From Monodelphis domestica (lineage: Eukaryota; Chordata; Mammalia; Didelphimorphia; Didelphidae), in contig NC_077232.1 of the NCBI RefSeq assembly GCF_027887165.1, forward strand, positions 1,250,965-1,314,964: 64,000 nucleotides of DNA, in the 5' to 3' direction. Position numbers and translations under genes: made by a program. The notes below the pieces were generated by a model. It was not told the DNA's origin and ran no database searches. It worked only from the letters and a program-made list of their open reading frames with translations. Positions 1-11,380 of the stretch are shown in pieces; the first letter of the stretch is position 1; the number at the start of each line of letters is the position of its first letter.

Positions 1-257
1 AAAAGAAAATTCTGCCACAGAATCTGGCCCCTGGCCCTCATGGCCAGCCTGTGAGACATGGTGTGGTGGCAGCTGCAGGAGGTTTGGCTCTGAGGGTACC
101 GTGCCAGGGTGCCTTTCTCTGTCTCACTTTCCACCTACGTCTGTAAAATGGGGATGGGGAGGGTCTCCCTTCTTCGCGTTACACCACCAGAAGCCTGTGT
201 CCCAAGTCTCCCCACTTCTGTGAAACCCTAGCTAGGATACAGACTAGACTTTCTCTC

Positions 258-450
258 TAACCCTTACCTTCCGTCTCAGAATCAAAACTGTATTAGTTCC
301 AAGGCAGAAGAGGGTATGGCCTTGGTAATGGGCATTAAGTGACTTGCCCAGGGTCACCCAGCTAGAAAGGGTCTGAGGTTGCATTTGAACCTTGGACCTC
401 CCATCCCTAGACCTGGTTCTCAATCCACTCATTCACCAAACTGCCCTGCC
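258..450 (-). mobile_element. Marsupial tRNA-like SINE (WSINE1/CORE type), reverse orientation
   Basis: Reads in reverse complement as the marsupial SINE: ACCCTTACCTTCCGTCTCAG at the tail side, GACTTGCCCAGGGTCAC in the middle, then the rc of the B box and a TGCCC end. Diverged, so not young. Confidence 0.85.
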
Positions 451-501
451 TCCTCAGACTAGATTTTAAAGTCAATCCAAGATCTCAAGGCCAGGCCTTA
501 C

Positions 502-647
502 CTTTGATGGGGCTAAAGAAGTTAAAAAAGGAATCGTTGGGGACTTGCTTAGTGACTGTCCTCACGGTGCCACGGCCCTTATGTTTCTGCTTTTTCTTGA
601 TTGTTTTCACGGTGACGTTCTTGCCCTTCTTCCACTCGATAGTGCAC
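502..647 (-). CDS. NAP1L4: NAP1L4 exon 10 (basic NLS-like segment), last exon inside the window
   Basis: 146-nt exon reading CTIEWKKGKNVTVKTIKKKQ, then KHKGRGTVRTVTKQVP, and ending FFNFFSPIK. Acceptor CTCCCTCAG, donor GTAAGG. The lysine-rich stretch is the likely nuclear localisation signal. The next exon is not in the window. Confidence 0.97.
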
Positions 648-3600
648 CTGAGGGAGCAGAACCCATTGACGGCATGAACACATTCCAAGGCTCCCCAACC
701 CAGTGAGCGTGCGCTCGGGGAAGGAGCTGGCCCTGACTGCTCCCCAGCAGTCCCTCAAGCTTCAGGCCAAGGCCAGTCTACTTGAAGGAAAAGCTTCTTT
801 CCTAAACTGTTCACGAGTGGTCACGGACAGCCCAAGTCTAAAGAACCCCAACCAGAGAATGTCAGAAAGCCGACGGCCACGGGATGACTGGCCAGGCCTG
901 TCTCACCCCTTTGTCCAGGACAACAATCCTGTCAGGGCTGGGGGGGGGGGGGGGGGGGTGTACAGGGGTTCTGCCGAGGCAGGGCAGGTGGAGGCCCCAA
1001 AGCTTGCACCCCAACAACCCTCACTAAGGGTCAGTGAGGTGAAGCAACCTGGTTCCCTACCCCCCAAATGCAGACCCAATTCCCACAGCCTTAGAAAACA
1101 AAGTGGACACCGAAGCGATCGCTAAAAGCCCCCAGAAAGAGGTGCAGCGGGTGCTTCCTAATCATGCCGACTTCACCAAGCACAGGGAGGTCTGGTCTGC
1201 TCACGTTAAAAGTGGGAGGGGGGCAGCATAGAAGTGAGCGAGTACCGGTGCAAGCCAGCCCTCCCCCACTCACAGACCAAGTGTTTCTATGAGGGCTTGT
1301 GGCCACCTGGAGCCGCAGTGGGAGTCTGCCACACCTGGGGACACGGAGCACCCCCCCCCCCCATCAGGTTTTTTGGTGCAACAAGGAGATCAGTGCCGAG
1401 CACAGACACTTAGTATTTGCTTCCTTCCCTCTCCCCCTTTGAACGTGTGGTGGCCCCATCCCAGAGAACCCAAGTGTCCCGAGGGCAGGGGCTGCCTCAC
1501 CTCATCTGACACATAGTAAGAGCTGAACAAATGCTCACTGAATGGGGGGACAAATCATCTCCCCAAGAGAAGCGCCATCTTCTTCCTTACCCTTCACAGT
1601 CTACTATTTCCGGGCCTTCGAAGGAGAAGGGGTCTGTGGTGTCTGGCTCGGATTTCATCTTGTAAGTCTTAGTCAGGACAGAATTGGTAAAGTAGTCGTT
1701 GGGCTCAAAGTGGAACTCTAACGAGAAGGACTGGGGAGGAAGCAAAATGTGGGTCACCCAGAGGGTACGAGTGAGAAGGACGGATGATGCTCCGTCAGGC
1801 CCCAAAGTCCTGCCACCATGCCAGCACTGAGCTCCAAGCATCGGCTCTAGAAGATGCCTTCAGCCCTCCATCCACAAGCACACCAGGAGCTCCCTCGTAC
1901 CCACTTGGCGTTCGGCACCTTTATTATCCTGGACGTCCCTTCCCAGCCTCAGGTCCAGCCAGCCAGGTCGCCCCTGTCTGGGCACAGACTCTGAGCAGGC
2001 TGCCCCCAGGCACGTCTCCCTCCCCTTGGAAAGAATCCCTTCCTTCCATGAAGATTCAGCTCAAGGCCCACCTTCTGGAGAAGGTGCCTCCCGCTGTCCT
2101 GCTCCCCAGCTGGCTAGAACCCCCCACCCTGCCAGCAGCTCCCTTGTAGCCACCTATACACAGATGCAGGTAGTTTCCTCGGCCTGGTCTCTACGCTCAC
2201 TCTGAAATGTGGGCACTTCAGACACGAGTTCCTCCTCTGTAACAAGTTTACCCTCAAATAAGTGATGAGACTGCAGCGGCCCTTCCGAAGCCAAGGGGAG
2301 GCCAAGCTGATAAACGGACCCTTCCTTGTCCACTGACTGACGACGGATCGCTCTCGTGGAGCTAAACCACTTGACCGGCTAGTCAATAACGAACCTGGGT
2401 TGGAGCCAGGCCAGGGAGTAACTGGATGTGTCTCATTTGAGGCTTAGGGACCCCCCTGGCCCCCCTCAAAGGTGGGATTGGGATAAAATGCTCTCTGAGG
2501 CCTTTTCATACGACAGCTGACGCATCAAGCTTCCGGATGACAAGGGTTTCTGAAGGTGCTCGTGACCCCAGTACCGTCCCTAGGCCTGTCAGGGGCTGCA
2601 TTAGGCCACTCTTCTGCAGGTTTGTCAGATGGGGTAACCCCCCCGCCCCCCGCCTCCCACCCCAGGTTGATGCCAGAAGGCCATCTGGTGGCACAAAAAG
2701 CCACAGAAAAAAACCACTCTGTCATTCCCCAAGTATGTGAAGGGGAAAGCCAGCCCATAGCCATGAGGGGATCCTCTGATGGGTGTCTGGTCCCAGCTGG
2801 CTCCCAGGGCTGTCACTCTGCTGCTCCCCAACTTAGCCTTCTCTGGTGAATCTAAGGCCCCTCACAGCTCCATTTACCCCCTAAAGCCTTCCTTTCAGCA
2901 GGATGCAGCCCTAGAGCAAGGGAAGATCACCACCTACTGGTAGGGAGTGGAAGTGGGGTCATTCCAGCTGGTTTTCTCTCCACTAGCCTGGTCCATGCCT
3001 CCCATGGGGCTCTCCTTGTTTGTCATGGTTTCCCCTGAAATGCAGGAAAGCCACCCCCCCCTCCTCCCCCCGGTCTGGAGCTGACTCAGTCAGTGTAGCC
3101 TGCTGCCAGGCATCCACCTCAGATCCTTCTAACAAATGTCCTTTGCAGATTCTACCCCATCCAAGGCCCGGCCCTGATGCCTGGGCACATCTGGCAGATG
3201 GCACAGCCTACCCATGCGGACAAGGGGGCACCGTGTGCCCAGAACAAGTGGAGGTCCCAATACTTACCATGGGCTGCCCAGGGTCAGAGAACTTGACTTT
3301 GATATCCTGCAGGTGTTTCAAAATCGGCTCATCATACTCCTAAGCACAAAAGAAGACACCAGTGAGCGAGCAGACCTGAAAGAAAAACTGGCTCCCGACG
3401 CTTTCTCTCCAAGGTAAGCAAACCCTGCATGGTTTGACAGGGAGCGTCCGCAGGAAACCGCTGGGGGATGCTGAAAGAGCCGAAGTGGCCTGGTCTGGCT
3501 GGGCAATGAGCTTTCTCCCTGGCACTAGGAGCCTGGCGCACGAGGCACGCTACTTGAGACCACAGGACAGTGATGGTGAGCAAACCCTTTAGAGAGCCGG

Positions 3601-6600
3601 TGCCGGTGCCTACCCCCCTTTGCCCCAGACAGGGGAGGGAGGTGAAGTAAGGAATGTCCTCAGCGTAGGTGAAGAAGGGGAAGGAAGCAGCTCCAGCCAA
3701 GTCCCCCTGCCTTTCTTGTAATGAACTCTGGCAGGCCATGGTGTGTGCCCACAGACAGAGAGGGCTCTGTATGTCCTTTTTAGCATGTGTGCTGCAAGTT
3801 CGCCACCAGGGCCATCGGGCCTCTTGTGAACCCTAAAAAATTCTCAGTCCCTACTTCATAAGGTTTGGTTAAGACCATTCCCCATTTTAAACAATGAAGG
3901 AACTTAGATCAGGAATGTGAGAACTCTACTCTACCCCTACTTAAGCCTGCTTTAGGGGAAGAAACTCTTTGCTGAACAATGAAAAATACTTAAACCCATA
4001 CTTATAGTAAGGCAAAAGTTCTTAAGCTGTGCCTATTTTTGGATATAATACAAAAGGGTGCTAAGTACCTATAAAGGTCAGGCAACTTGTGAACTTACAA
4101 GGAGCAAAGAGGCGAGAACTTAGAGGTTTTTCTGGTGTGAACTTAGTCAAAAGTTCAAGCCTTCTTAGGTGTGAATTAAGAATGGGCTGTCCTTTGGAAA
4201 ACGTCTACTGTGATTGGTGGATGTGAGGACTTAGGTGAGGTGACACAGGAGAAAATTCCCTTTAAAAGGAGAGGAAAAACTGAGAGCAAAGGACACTCTC
4301 GCTGGAGCTCCCTCTGAGGAGACTCTGTCCCTCTGGGGTCTCTCTCTCGGGAAAGTCAGCTAGGAAAGCTGAATTGAAGGAAGCTGAACTGGTGTCTCTC
4401 TGAACACTAGAATGTTTGCTTGGACAAATCTTGTGGTGAATGGATAAAAGACTGACTGATCTTTCTTTTAGGGCTTGGGCCTGGGTTGGCCAGGGCTGGC
4501 CTACCTTTTTCTCATTATTTCCTTTTTTCTCTCTCTCTATCCCTTTCTTTAATTCCTCATTTGTATGAATTAAAATCTCTATAAAACCCAGCTGACTTGG
4601 GTATATTTAATAATTGGGAATTTTCCCCTGGCGACCACCTTATATTTGATTTAAAAACAAGACACTGTCTTGAAACCTTATTTTCTGCGGTCACAATTTA
4701 CTCATCCACTCTTTTATCGTCCACAGTTTATGTCTTCCACTATTTTAATCACTATACTCTCCAACTCTGAAATCTGGGGCCTAAATGTCTCTGCCAACAG
4801 GTAAACAGTGTTCCAGAATCTAGCCTAGATCCGTGTGCCAGTCAGACACACCTCTGAGTTTAAGTGAGACCCACACTGAGGGCTGGCCTCCTGACTGAAC
4901 AAGCCAGGGGCTGGCAGCAGGTGAAAGAGCAGGCATTGCCCGATTCTCCATTCAGCTGTTCAGGAGTGGAACTGCTTATAAGCCACAGTGACGGCTGCTA
5001 GGGTGGACATCACAAATGCCAGCAGACATCTGGCTACCCCGGAGCCATCCAGGATGAGATGAAGACATCCCAATTCTGGGTTTTAGGTCAATTTTTTCCC
5101 CCCTTGGGGAACAGAGCTCCAAAAATAATTATGGAAGTCAGAGCAAAATTTGATTCAACTTACTAAGGTGCTTGTGGCAGCCACCATTTTAGTAACATAA
5201 AGCGAAGCAGGTCCATGGATTTCTGACTTTACCAGAGAATCAGTGACGGGTCCTAAAAAGGGGCTGGCACTGACACAATTCACACTCAGAAATCGGCAGG
5301 GCAGAGGAGGAGCCCCAGCCCACAACAGAAGACCTCCCTGGTCCGAGTTTGAGCCACAGTGGGCTCAGCTGCCTGAAGGTCCCCTTCCCAATGCTACCGC
5401 CCCAAGTCCAGTGATATCCTCACATTAGGCTGTGATGTAGCACTATAAGGGCTACAAATGACCGACGATCATGAGCACTAGAAGCCAGCTTCCCAGAAAA
5501 GAGCCTCTCCAAAGAGAGGCCACCATTCACCAGAGACTCACTTACAAGGAGGGATCACACTCCCACTCTCTTTTTAGCCCCTACTTGGGTGGGCCATAAG
5601 GTTTTCATTACCTGCACTAATTCGCTCAGCATATCCACGTTTCTAAAGATTGTAAACCAGAATTCTGGAATCCCTTTGGGATTTGGCTCTTCTGCAGGAG
5701 CTTCCTTCTCTGCTATCACCACTTTGCTTTTCAGATCTCCCTGGAAGAGAGATGTTTAAAATGTAGAATTCGAAATGGCAAGCATTTCCCTCTGCAGACA
5801 CAAAGTAACATATGGGCACCAGGTCACAGAGGACACAGGTAGGTGCTAAGCCTCGGATACAAGCATGTTTGAAAGAGAAGAAAGCACATACAGGACCTAC
5901 TGTTGAAGGGAACAGGTATCCTCCAGGCTCTATAAAAAGAGTGTAGGCAAATTCTGGAAAAACAAGACCCCTTCCTGATCACCTTCCTTCACTCCCCTCT
6001 ACAGGTTGTCTCTCCCCATTTAGACTGGAAGCTCCTTGATAGCAGGGACTGTCTTTGCTTGTATAAATGTAAGCCCAGGACTTGGCACGTTTGCTTTTCT
6101 TTCATTTGGGCAGTCCTTCAGGTTTTTCCATAGAGATCTGCACTGTTAAGGCGGCTGAGAAGAGGCCCAACTTAAAGTGAAATTACATAATTCCTAAGCC
6201 AAGAGCTCCACATGAAGTAGGATATAGACAATCACTCTTAACCTTTCTTTTGGGATGAAAATGAATCAACATTAAACAGAATTCAGACTGAATGCAACCA
6301 TCTAAAATGATTAGTTCTAGATAATTTATGTTGGAATAGATGCACTTCCCAGTACTTAGTAGTACTTCCCCTGGAAGTGACAGTTATTCTACCGAACAAT
6401 TTCAGTGTTTTTATTGCTTTGTCTGGGGTGAGATACAGCGGAAAGGAGGAGGAGATGATTCTTGGGAGGCCAAACGTGGTGTAAAAAGCAAGATGCAGCC
6501 ATAAAACAACAAACAAGTACCAGGCCTCAAGTCTGACATAGCCATCAAACCCCTGGCAAACGTGACCACCACCTGAGGCTCTGAAAACCATTCTGCCAAG

Positions 6601-9600
6601 AGCCAGCACCGAGACTGGCTCCCAAAGTCCCTGTGAAGGCCACTGGAGCAGAATTCAAGTTGTCTCCCAAATGCGAATACGGAAAGACATCAGTCAATCT
6701 TGACTTCCTTTGGGATGTTACTGTAGCACCGGAATGGAACCCATCGTCAGAAAAGAGCTGTCAACAGGTTACGAACAGTGCAAAGTGCTATCTATTGAGG
6801 GAGAATTTCCACACTGCAGAGCCAATAATTTCACAGCACCTGTCTGTGTTCACTATTGGGCTGTTGAAAATGGCCTGGGCTAATCCACATCACGCCCTTC
6901 CTCTGCAAGTATCACTCAAGTCTAATGGTTCAACTCTGTTGATTCTCCCCCAACAGGCACCACCAACTTCCAATGCCACCAGTGTTTCTTAGCCCTCACT
7001 CACTCCTAGTTTCTCACCTTTCCAACTTTTGGGGAAAAACCGAACGAATGAAGCCCCCACCCCAATGACATTCTAAGAGTGTGAAAAATAACACCCAAAA
7101 GTTCCAGGAGTTCTCACTTACAGCCAGTTTCTCCTCCTCCTCATTCTCACTGGGCCATTCTGATTCTGCATCTGTAGGTTCAACATCACCAGTGACAAAA
7201 TCCCGTCTCTGCATCAGAATAAAGTCTCATTAGAGTGAAGAAAACCTCCACAGCACTCACTCTGGAGATCTGCTCTGGAAGCGTCCAGGTTTTAAGATGG
7301 AAACCAGGTACTGAGGATACGAGGGAGTTTCTCAGAGCAGTGCGTTACCTTATCAAAGAGAGGCTGGTAAAGGGCTGCGTATTTTCGCTCCAAATCATGC
7401 ACTTCCTCGTAGAACTTGGCTTCGATGTGTGCACACTTCACCTGCAGCTGTTTCAAAGCATCAATGCGTCTCTTGACCGCTTTGGGTAAGCTGACAACAA
7501 AGAACAGGGGACAAAGGGTTACCATCCCATAAGCATGTGTCCAAGGTGTAGCAGGCTCGCCTTCCCATGCACTCCACCCCAGCCCTGGCGGGCACTAGGA
7601 CCACTGCCATTTCTCTCCACAAGAAGCAGGATCCCCACTGCCTCTGACCCAGGAGAATCCGACAACAGCAATGTTGGGTCAGGCAGAGCTTGAAAGCCCA
7701 ACAGCTTGGGCTCTAAACTGGCTCTGGTGATCGTGTCTCCATTTCGAGATGAAGCAAAAAGGAGACTGAACAAGAAAACCCAGCAGTTTTCTGTCCTGTC
7801 TTCCCCCCAGTGAGCGCCAAGGTTTCCTCTCTTCCAAGAGCTCTCTCAAGGGGGTCCCCGGGACTCACGTTTCAATGTAGCTCGAAGGCGTGTGGGACAC
7901 ATTCTCAAGCCGCTCCTGGAGAGCTGCTAGCACTTGGGGATTCTGCATCACCTGGTCTGTAAGTTTTTCTATAAAGAGAAGACAGAAGGTGAAAACCATG
8001 TATAACCACAAGTCCCAACGGTCATGGGTTGCGTCAAGATGCCCACTACTCAACAGGCAAGATCAGCAGCACTCAATGGGAAATCTTAATTTTAGAAAAA
8101 CGTAGTCCTGCATCTTCATGAAGGATGCCCTGCGAGAAGTGCACTCCAGCCCAAGAGATGGAGAACTAGATGGCTTCCGTCAGACAGAACAGAAACAGAA
8201 ACTAAGCAGGAAAAGGACCTGGAACTTGAGTGATCCTCCAAGGGGGAGAGGCCACCCAGAGACCTTCCGTTCTCAATTGTAGCCATTTCATCTCCCACAC
8301 GCTAACTGTGGAGAACATTGTAGTTCCATCAAGTCTGGGCAGAAAAGCAGGACACAATATACTAGGTAACCAAGCTGAGTAAAAATGTTACATTCTGTGG
8401 GACCAACAGATTTCTTTTGACAATGCAGTTGGAACACTATCTTAACTCATCCCCTTCAATGATTCTTAGGCACAGATAAGAGGGAGGGGTGTGGGGGGGG
8501 TAGGGAGGAATGACAACTACTTCTTCAGATAAAGCAAGTCAGTTGTTCAGAGAACCAACATGCTTGCCTTCTTACATTATTATTTATCCTCACAGAAATC
8601 AAGGAAAGTTGCTTGAAACAAGAGACAGAGACAGAAACAGAGACACTCAAAAGAAAAGACAAAACACTTTATAAATTAAACCTCCCACCTAACCAGAGAA
8701 CACTAAATGCCCAGCTGGCACTTAGCAGGATCAAGGAATCCTGGGTACCAGGTACCTTCATTTGAAATCTAGGCAAAAAAGTGAGCAACTAAACTGAAGT
8801 CTCCCTCCTCCACATCACTCCCAATTCCTGCAAGATTCTCTCTAAGTACAATCATTAAATGGAATTTTCTATAAAAGCAGGTGAAGAAAAACTTTTCAAT
8901 ATTCTCCAAAACTGCCCATATAAAATGATCTCACTGTTTAAAACTTTCTTGATCCCCAATTCGCACACCCCTAAACAGCAGCCTTTCAGTATAACCTTAC
9001 CTTTGTCAGCTTTAGCAGTTTCAAAGGAATCTGAAGGAACATCTTCTGAATTACTAAAAAATATTTTAAAAATTAAAATTTAAAGGAAAGCTCCATAATG
9101 ATAGAAAAAACCCTAACCAAAGTGAATTACTTCAGTCGGTTTCCATAAAACAGCCATTCCTGGGTCCCCTGAAGCATCCCCCATACTCCTAGCCTGCAGT
9201 GCTTTCACCATTTTACATACTACTAGTGGAGAGTTGAAGACAAAAGAAAACTATCCCCCAACAGTGAGTCCCAACAAAAACTCTGTTAGATACGCAGCAA
9301 AGAGAGGCTCCTGACTGGATTTCAATTTTCCTAAAAATAGCAAATAGGACTTAAAATGGACTAAGCTCTCAGGGTCACGGTTATCCACTAGAATAACAAT
9401 ATAGCACATCCACTAAAAAATAAAAAACAAATATATGAAATGTGGCAGCCGGCGACAGCTCCCTACTCTGACTTGATGACAAGATTTATGAAACACCTTT
9501 AAAGTCTCCAAAGTATTTTTCACATATCAATCTCACTCAGGCCTAAAACCATGAGCTAGGTAGTGTCATTCCCACTTGACAGATCAGATAACAGACTCCT

Positions 9601-10234
9601 AAAGAGTGACTTGTCTAGGGGCAGCTAGGTGGCTCAGTGGATTTTGGGTTAGGGTTAGGCCAGGCCTAGAGACAGGAAGTCCTGGGTTCAATTTTGGCCT
9701 CAGACATTTCCTAGCCATGTGATCCTGGGCAAGTCATTTCACCCCCACTGCCTAGCTATTACCCTTCTTCTGCCCTGGAACCAATATTTAGTATCCATTC
9801 CAAGACAGAAGGTAAGGGGTTTTGTTGTTGTTTTTAAAGTAACTTGTGCAGGATCACAGAGCTACTGAATGCCAAAGGCAGGGTTCAAATGTTGGTCTTC
9901 CTGATTCCAAGCCCAATCCTCTCTCTAGTCACTTGTGATGCCACCTGGCTGCCTCTGGTATAGCACAAACCCCAAGATGATCTAAAGAACTACCCAAGCT
10001 CCTTGATAGGTTGGTGATTCAAAGAATCAGGTAATCAACCTAACTGTGAAGAGGCTGGGGAGGGCTGCGGCTTGGTTTAATCTTTTAGGTGTTATTGTTT
10101 TTCCTCAAACAGAATGTTTGCTACAAGGGCACTTGCTAACACAGCATCTGAGCCATCCTGCCTGATTCACTCTAGTTTAGAATTCTAGCAAGAAAATCCA
10201 CTTGGCCAAGAAAGACTTACCTGTTATCTGCCAT
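502..10234 (-). CDS. NAP1L4: NAP1L4, nucleosome assembly protein 1-like 4 (coding part, 3' end beyond window)
   Basis: NAP-family histone chaperone that binds H2A-H2B and linker histones and shuttles between cytosol and nucleus. Nine coding exons on the minus strand join in phase to 294 codons (14, 53, 100, 142, 87, 129, 72, 140 and 146 nt), all with GT donors and AG acceptors. The protein begins MADNSNSEDVPSDSF and contains the family signatures KLTDQVMQNPQVLAALQERL (long dimerisation helix), FYEEVHDLERKYAALYQPLF, IPEFWFTIFRNVDMLSELVQ and EFHFEPNDYFTNSVLTKTYK. A basic stretch, KTIKKKQKHKGRG, is a likely nuclear import signal. It matches human NAP1L4 almost residue for residue, including its characteristic N-terminus, which separates it from NAP1L1. 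Human NAP1L4 has about 375 residues, so the last 80 or so, including the acidic tail, lie to the left of base 1. Expression is expected to be broad, from the CpG-island promoter at 18.4 kb. Confidence 0.96.
648..1590 (-). other. NAP1L4 intron 9
   Basis: No exon seen. It contains an uninterrupted G19 run at 940-958 and, near 1450-1545, an L2-like 3' tail in the plus sense (phrases like GAGGGCAGGGGCTG and CACATAGTAAG). Confidence 0.7.
1591..1730 (-). CDS. NAP1L4: NAP1L4 exon 9
   Basis: 140-nt exon beginning SFSLEFHFEPNDYFTNSVLT and ending PEIVDCE plus two bases of glycine. Acceptor CTCCCCAG, donor GTAAGG. It encodes a central strand and helix of the NAP fold. Confidence 0.97.
1731..3267 (-). 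other. NAP1L4 intron 8
   Basis: No exon seen. A plus-sense L2-like fragment at about 1990-2160 (GAAGATTCAGCTCAAGGCCC and neighbouring text) is the only recognisable repeat. The rest is unique-looking. Confidence 0.6.
3268..3339 (-). CDS. NAP1L4: NAP1L4 exon 8
   Basis: 72-nt exon (24 codons) reading EYDEPILKHLQDIKVKFSDP and ending GQPM. Acceptor TGCTTAG, donor GTAAGT. Confidence 0.97.
3788..4695 (+). mobile_element. Solo LTR-like fossil (marsupial ERV), NAP1L4 intron 7
   Basis: A plus-sense block of about 0.9 kb with the layout of a retroviral LTR: TG...CA ends, a CTTTAAAAG promoter-like box at about 4261, a pyrimidine tract, and a polyadenylation-like ATTAAA region near 4569 followed by CTGGCGACC. 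It resembles the block at 51.4-52.4 kb over several phrases (TTTGCTGAACAATG, GTGATTGGT, GGGCTTGGGCCT, GGCGACC). No internal genes lie beside it, so it is a solo LTR, old and diverged. Borders are approximate and no clear target duplication was found. Confidence 0.65.
5612..5740 (-). CDS. NAP1L4: NAP1L4 exon 7
   Basis: 129-nt exon (43 codons) starting GDLKSKVVIAEKEAP and containing PKGIPEFWFTIFRNVDMLSE, a NAP-family core signature. Acceptor CTTCCAG, donor GTAATG. Confidence 0.97.
5741..7121 (-). other. NAP1L4 intron 6
   Basis: An L2-type tail in the plus sense is recognisable at about 5990-6090 (GGAAGCTCCTTGATAGCAGG). Nothing else in this stretch could be identified. Confidence 0.6.
7122..7208 (-). 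CDS. NAP1L4: NAP1L4 exon 6 (acidic hinge)
   Basis: 87-nt exon reading RRDFVTGDVEPTDAESEW and ending in an acidic run, ENEEEEKLA. Acceptor TGATGCAG, donor GTAAGT, phase 0 at its 3' end. Confidence 0.97.
7349..7490 (-). CDS. NAP1L4: NAP1L4 exon 5 (NAP dimerisation helix)
   Basis: 142-nt exon, acceptor TTGTCAG and donor GTAACG. It reads LPKAVKRRIDALKQLQ... and ends YQPLFDK, the centre of the NAP dimerisation helix. Confidence 0.97.
7869..7968 (-). CDS. NAP1L4: NAP1L4 exon 4 (start of NAP domain)
   Basis: 100-nt exon, acceptor TTTATAG and donor GTGAGT. It reads KLTDQVMQNPQVLAALQERL and then a segment ending SSYIE, part of the long dimerisation helix of NAP proteins. Confidence 0.97.
7969..9000 (-). 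other. NAP1L4 intron 3
   Basis: I see no exon, RNA gene or recognisable repeat here beyond short simple-sequence stretches. Confidence 0.6.
9001..9053 (-). CDS. NAP1L4: NAP1L4 exon 3 (NSEDVPSDSF...)
   Basis: 53-nt exon between a TTTTTTAG acceptor and a GTAAGG donor. It encodes the serine/acidic N-terminal segment NSEDVPSDSFETAKADK, the equivalent of the poorly conserved N-terminus of human NAP1L4. Confidence 0.93.
9500..9957 (-). mobile_element. MAR1/MIR-type SINE, split by a younger SINE
   Basis: The left part (about 9500-9617) carries the CATGAGCTAGGTAGTG...GACAGATCAGATAACAGACTC text of an old MIR-like element in reverse orientation. The right part (9836-9957) continues with GATCACAGAGCTACTGAATG and GGTCTTCCTGATTCCAAGC. 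The marsupial SINE at 9618-9835 sits between them. Confidence 0.7.
9618..9835 (+). mobile_element. Marsupial tRNA-like SINE nested in an older MIR/MAR1
   Basis: Starts GGGCAGCTAGGTGGCTCAGT (A-box region), has CTGGGTTCAA (B box) and ends GACAGAAGGTAAGGGG with a T-rich/A tail. It is flanked by similar direct repeats (AAGAGTGACTTGTCTAGG on the left, AAAGTAACTTGTGCAGG on the right), the expected target duplication. Confidence 0.88.
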
Positions 10235-10253
10235 CTGAAGGATTTTTATCCAC
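10221..10253 (-). CDS. NAP1L4: NAP1L4 exon 2: start codon exon
   Basis: On the minus strand an acceptor (TTATAG) precedes 19 nt of 5' leader. The ATG follows (10234-10232) and reads MADN plus two bases of a serine codon, ending at a GTAAG donor. The coding part is 14 nt (10221-10234). The start is supported by the match to the human N-terminus and by phase with the next exon. Confidence 0.9.
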
Positions 10254-10328
10254 CTATAAGTTAAAACCAATAGTTAAGTAAGTAAAACCAATAATAAATA
10301 AAAACCAATCACCTCCCAAGTGATGCAC

Positions 10329-10370
10329 GTGTGTGTGCATGTGCACATGCGCGTGTGCACACACACACAC
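10329..10370. repeat. (GT)/(CA) simple repeat with inverted symmetry
   Basis: A GTGTGTGTGCATGTGCACAT block runs into GCGCGTGTGCACACACACAC. The two halves can pair as a hairpin, and the alternating purine-pyrimidine run is prone to Z-DNA. It lies 76 bp 5' (in transcript sense) of NAP1L4 exon 2. Confidence 0.85.
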
Positions 10371-10489
10371 AGGAGGAGGAAGCTTCACTTAAAAGTCTCA
10401 CATACTAACTCATACCTGGGAAAGTGTTTCATCACAACACGCCCAACAGGAAGCCAGCAAGTTTTTGCTTTCAGACTTCCTACAAGGGG

Positions 10490-11380
10490 TTGGTTTTGCC
10501 TTTCCACCACCCTGACCTCATGGCTGGTTCTCTGGGACCAAAGAAGACAAGTCTAATCCCTCTCCCAGATGGCTGCCATCCAGTTCAGCCCCCTCAAGTC
10601 TTTCCTTCTCCAGGAAAAACATGCTTAGATTAATGCTTCATGGTAAGACTTCAGGGCCTTTCCCTATACTGGGTGCCTTCCTTTGGAGCATTCTCTTACT
10701 CTTCACTACCTTGCCCAAAGGGTGGGGCCCAAAACTACCTTCTGAGACTCCACACGTGGCATGCACGTACCGGAGGCAGCAGGGCAACCAGCTCCCTAAA
10801 TGTAGACATAATTCTTAAAGCAGAACACGATGGCCATTTCCACCCCAGGGATTTTTTAGACAAACTTCTATCTAGCTATGGCTGCCTCCTCTCTCCTACC
10901 TTGTATTTTAAGAAGTTGTTTTTTCCAAAAACTGAAATGTAAAGACTTTCCATTTACTACCATTAATTTTTGTTTTATTCAATTTAGCCCAATATTCTAG
11001 CCTGCTGAGATCTTTTTGGACCAGTGGGTTAGCCATTCCTCCCAGCTTGGCATCACCTGCAAATTTGCTAAGCAAGTCATTTAGTCCTTTATTCATGTCA
11101 TTGAGAAAAATGTTCCAAAGCACAAATCCCTGGGAGAACTCAGTGAAGATTACATCTAGGCTGGCACTGAACCCTAACAGCTTTTGGATGTAGCCTGCAA
11201 AAAGGTGCACATGCTCCTAATAGTATGTACAATCAGCTAGTCATCTCCCATGAGGCCATAAGTTCAGAGGGACTTTGTCATACACCTAGCAGCTTCTAAT
11301 CAGCCAATCTAAGAACTCTTGTCAAAACCAGAAAGGTGGGCTGGAGCCAGATCAAGCTTGTTTCTTGAGTTATTTAGTAG
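10490..11380 (+). mobile_element. L3/CR1-type LINE 3' remnants
   Basis: Text typical of L3/CR1 3' ends: CTGGGACCAAAGAAGACAAG then TCTAATCCCTCTCCCAGATG (about 10530-10570), and further right TTGGCATCACCTGCAAATTT (about 11046) with the AAATCCCTGGGAGAACTC phrase (about 11124). Two collinear pieces with a poorly matching middle. Old and immobile. Confidence 0.7.

Noticed and set aside
9645-9660. Telomere-like GGGTTAGGGTTAGG within a SINE
   Set aside because: Only about two hexamers, in a spot where this SINE family tolerates change. Not an interstitial telomere block.
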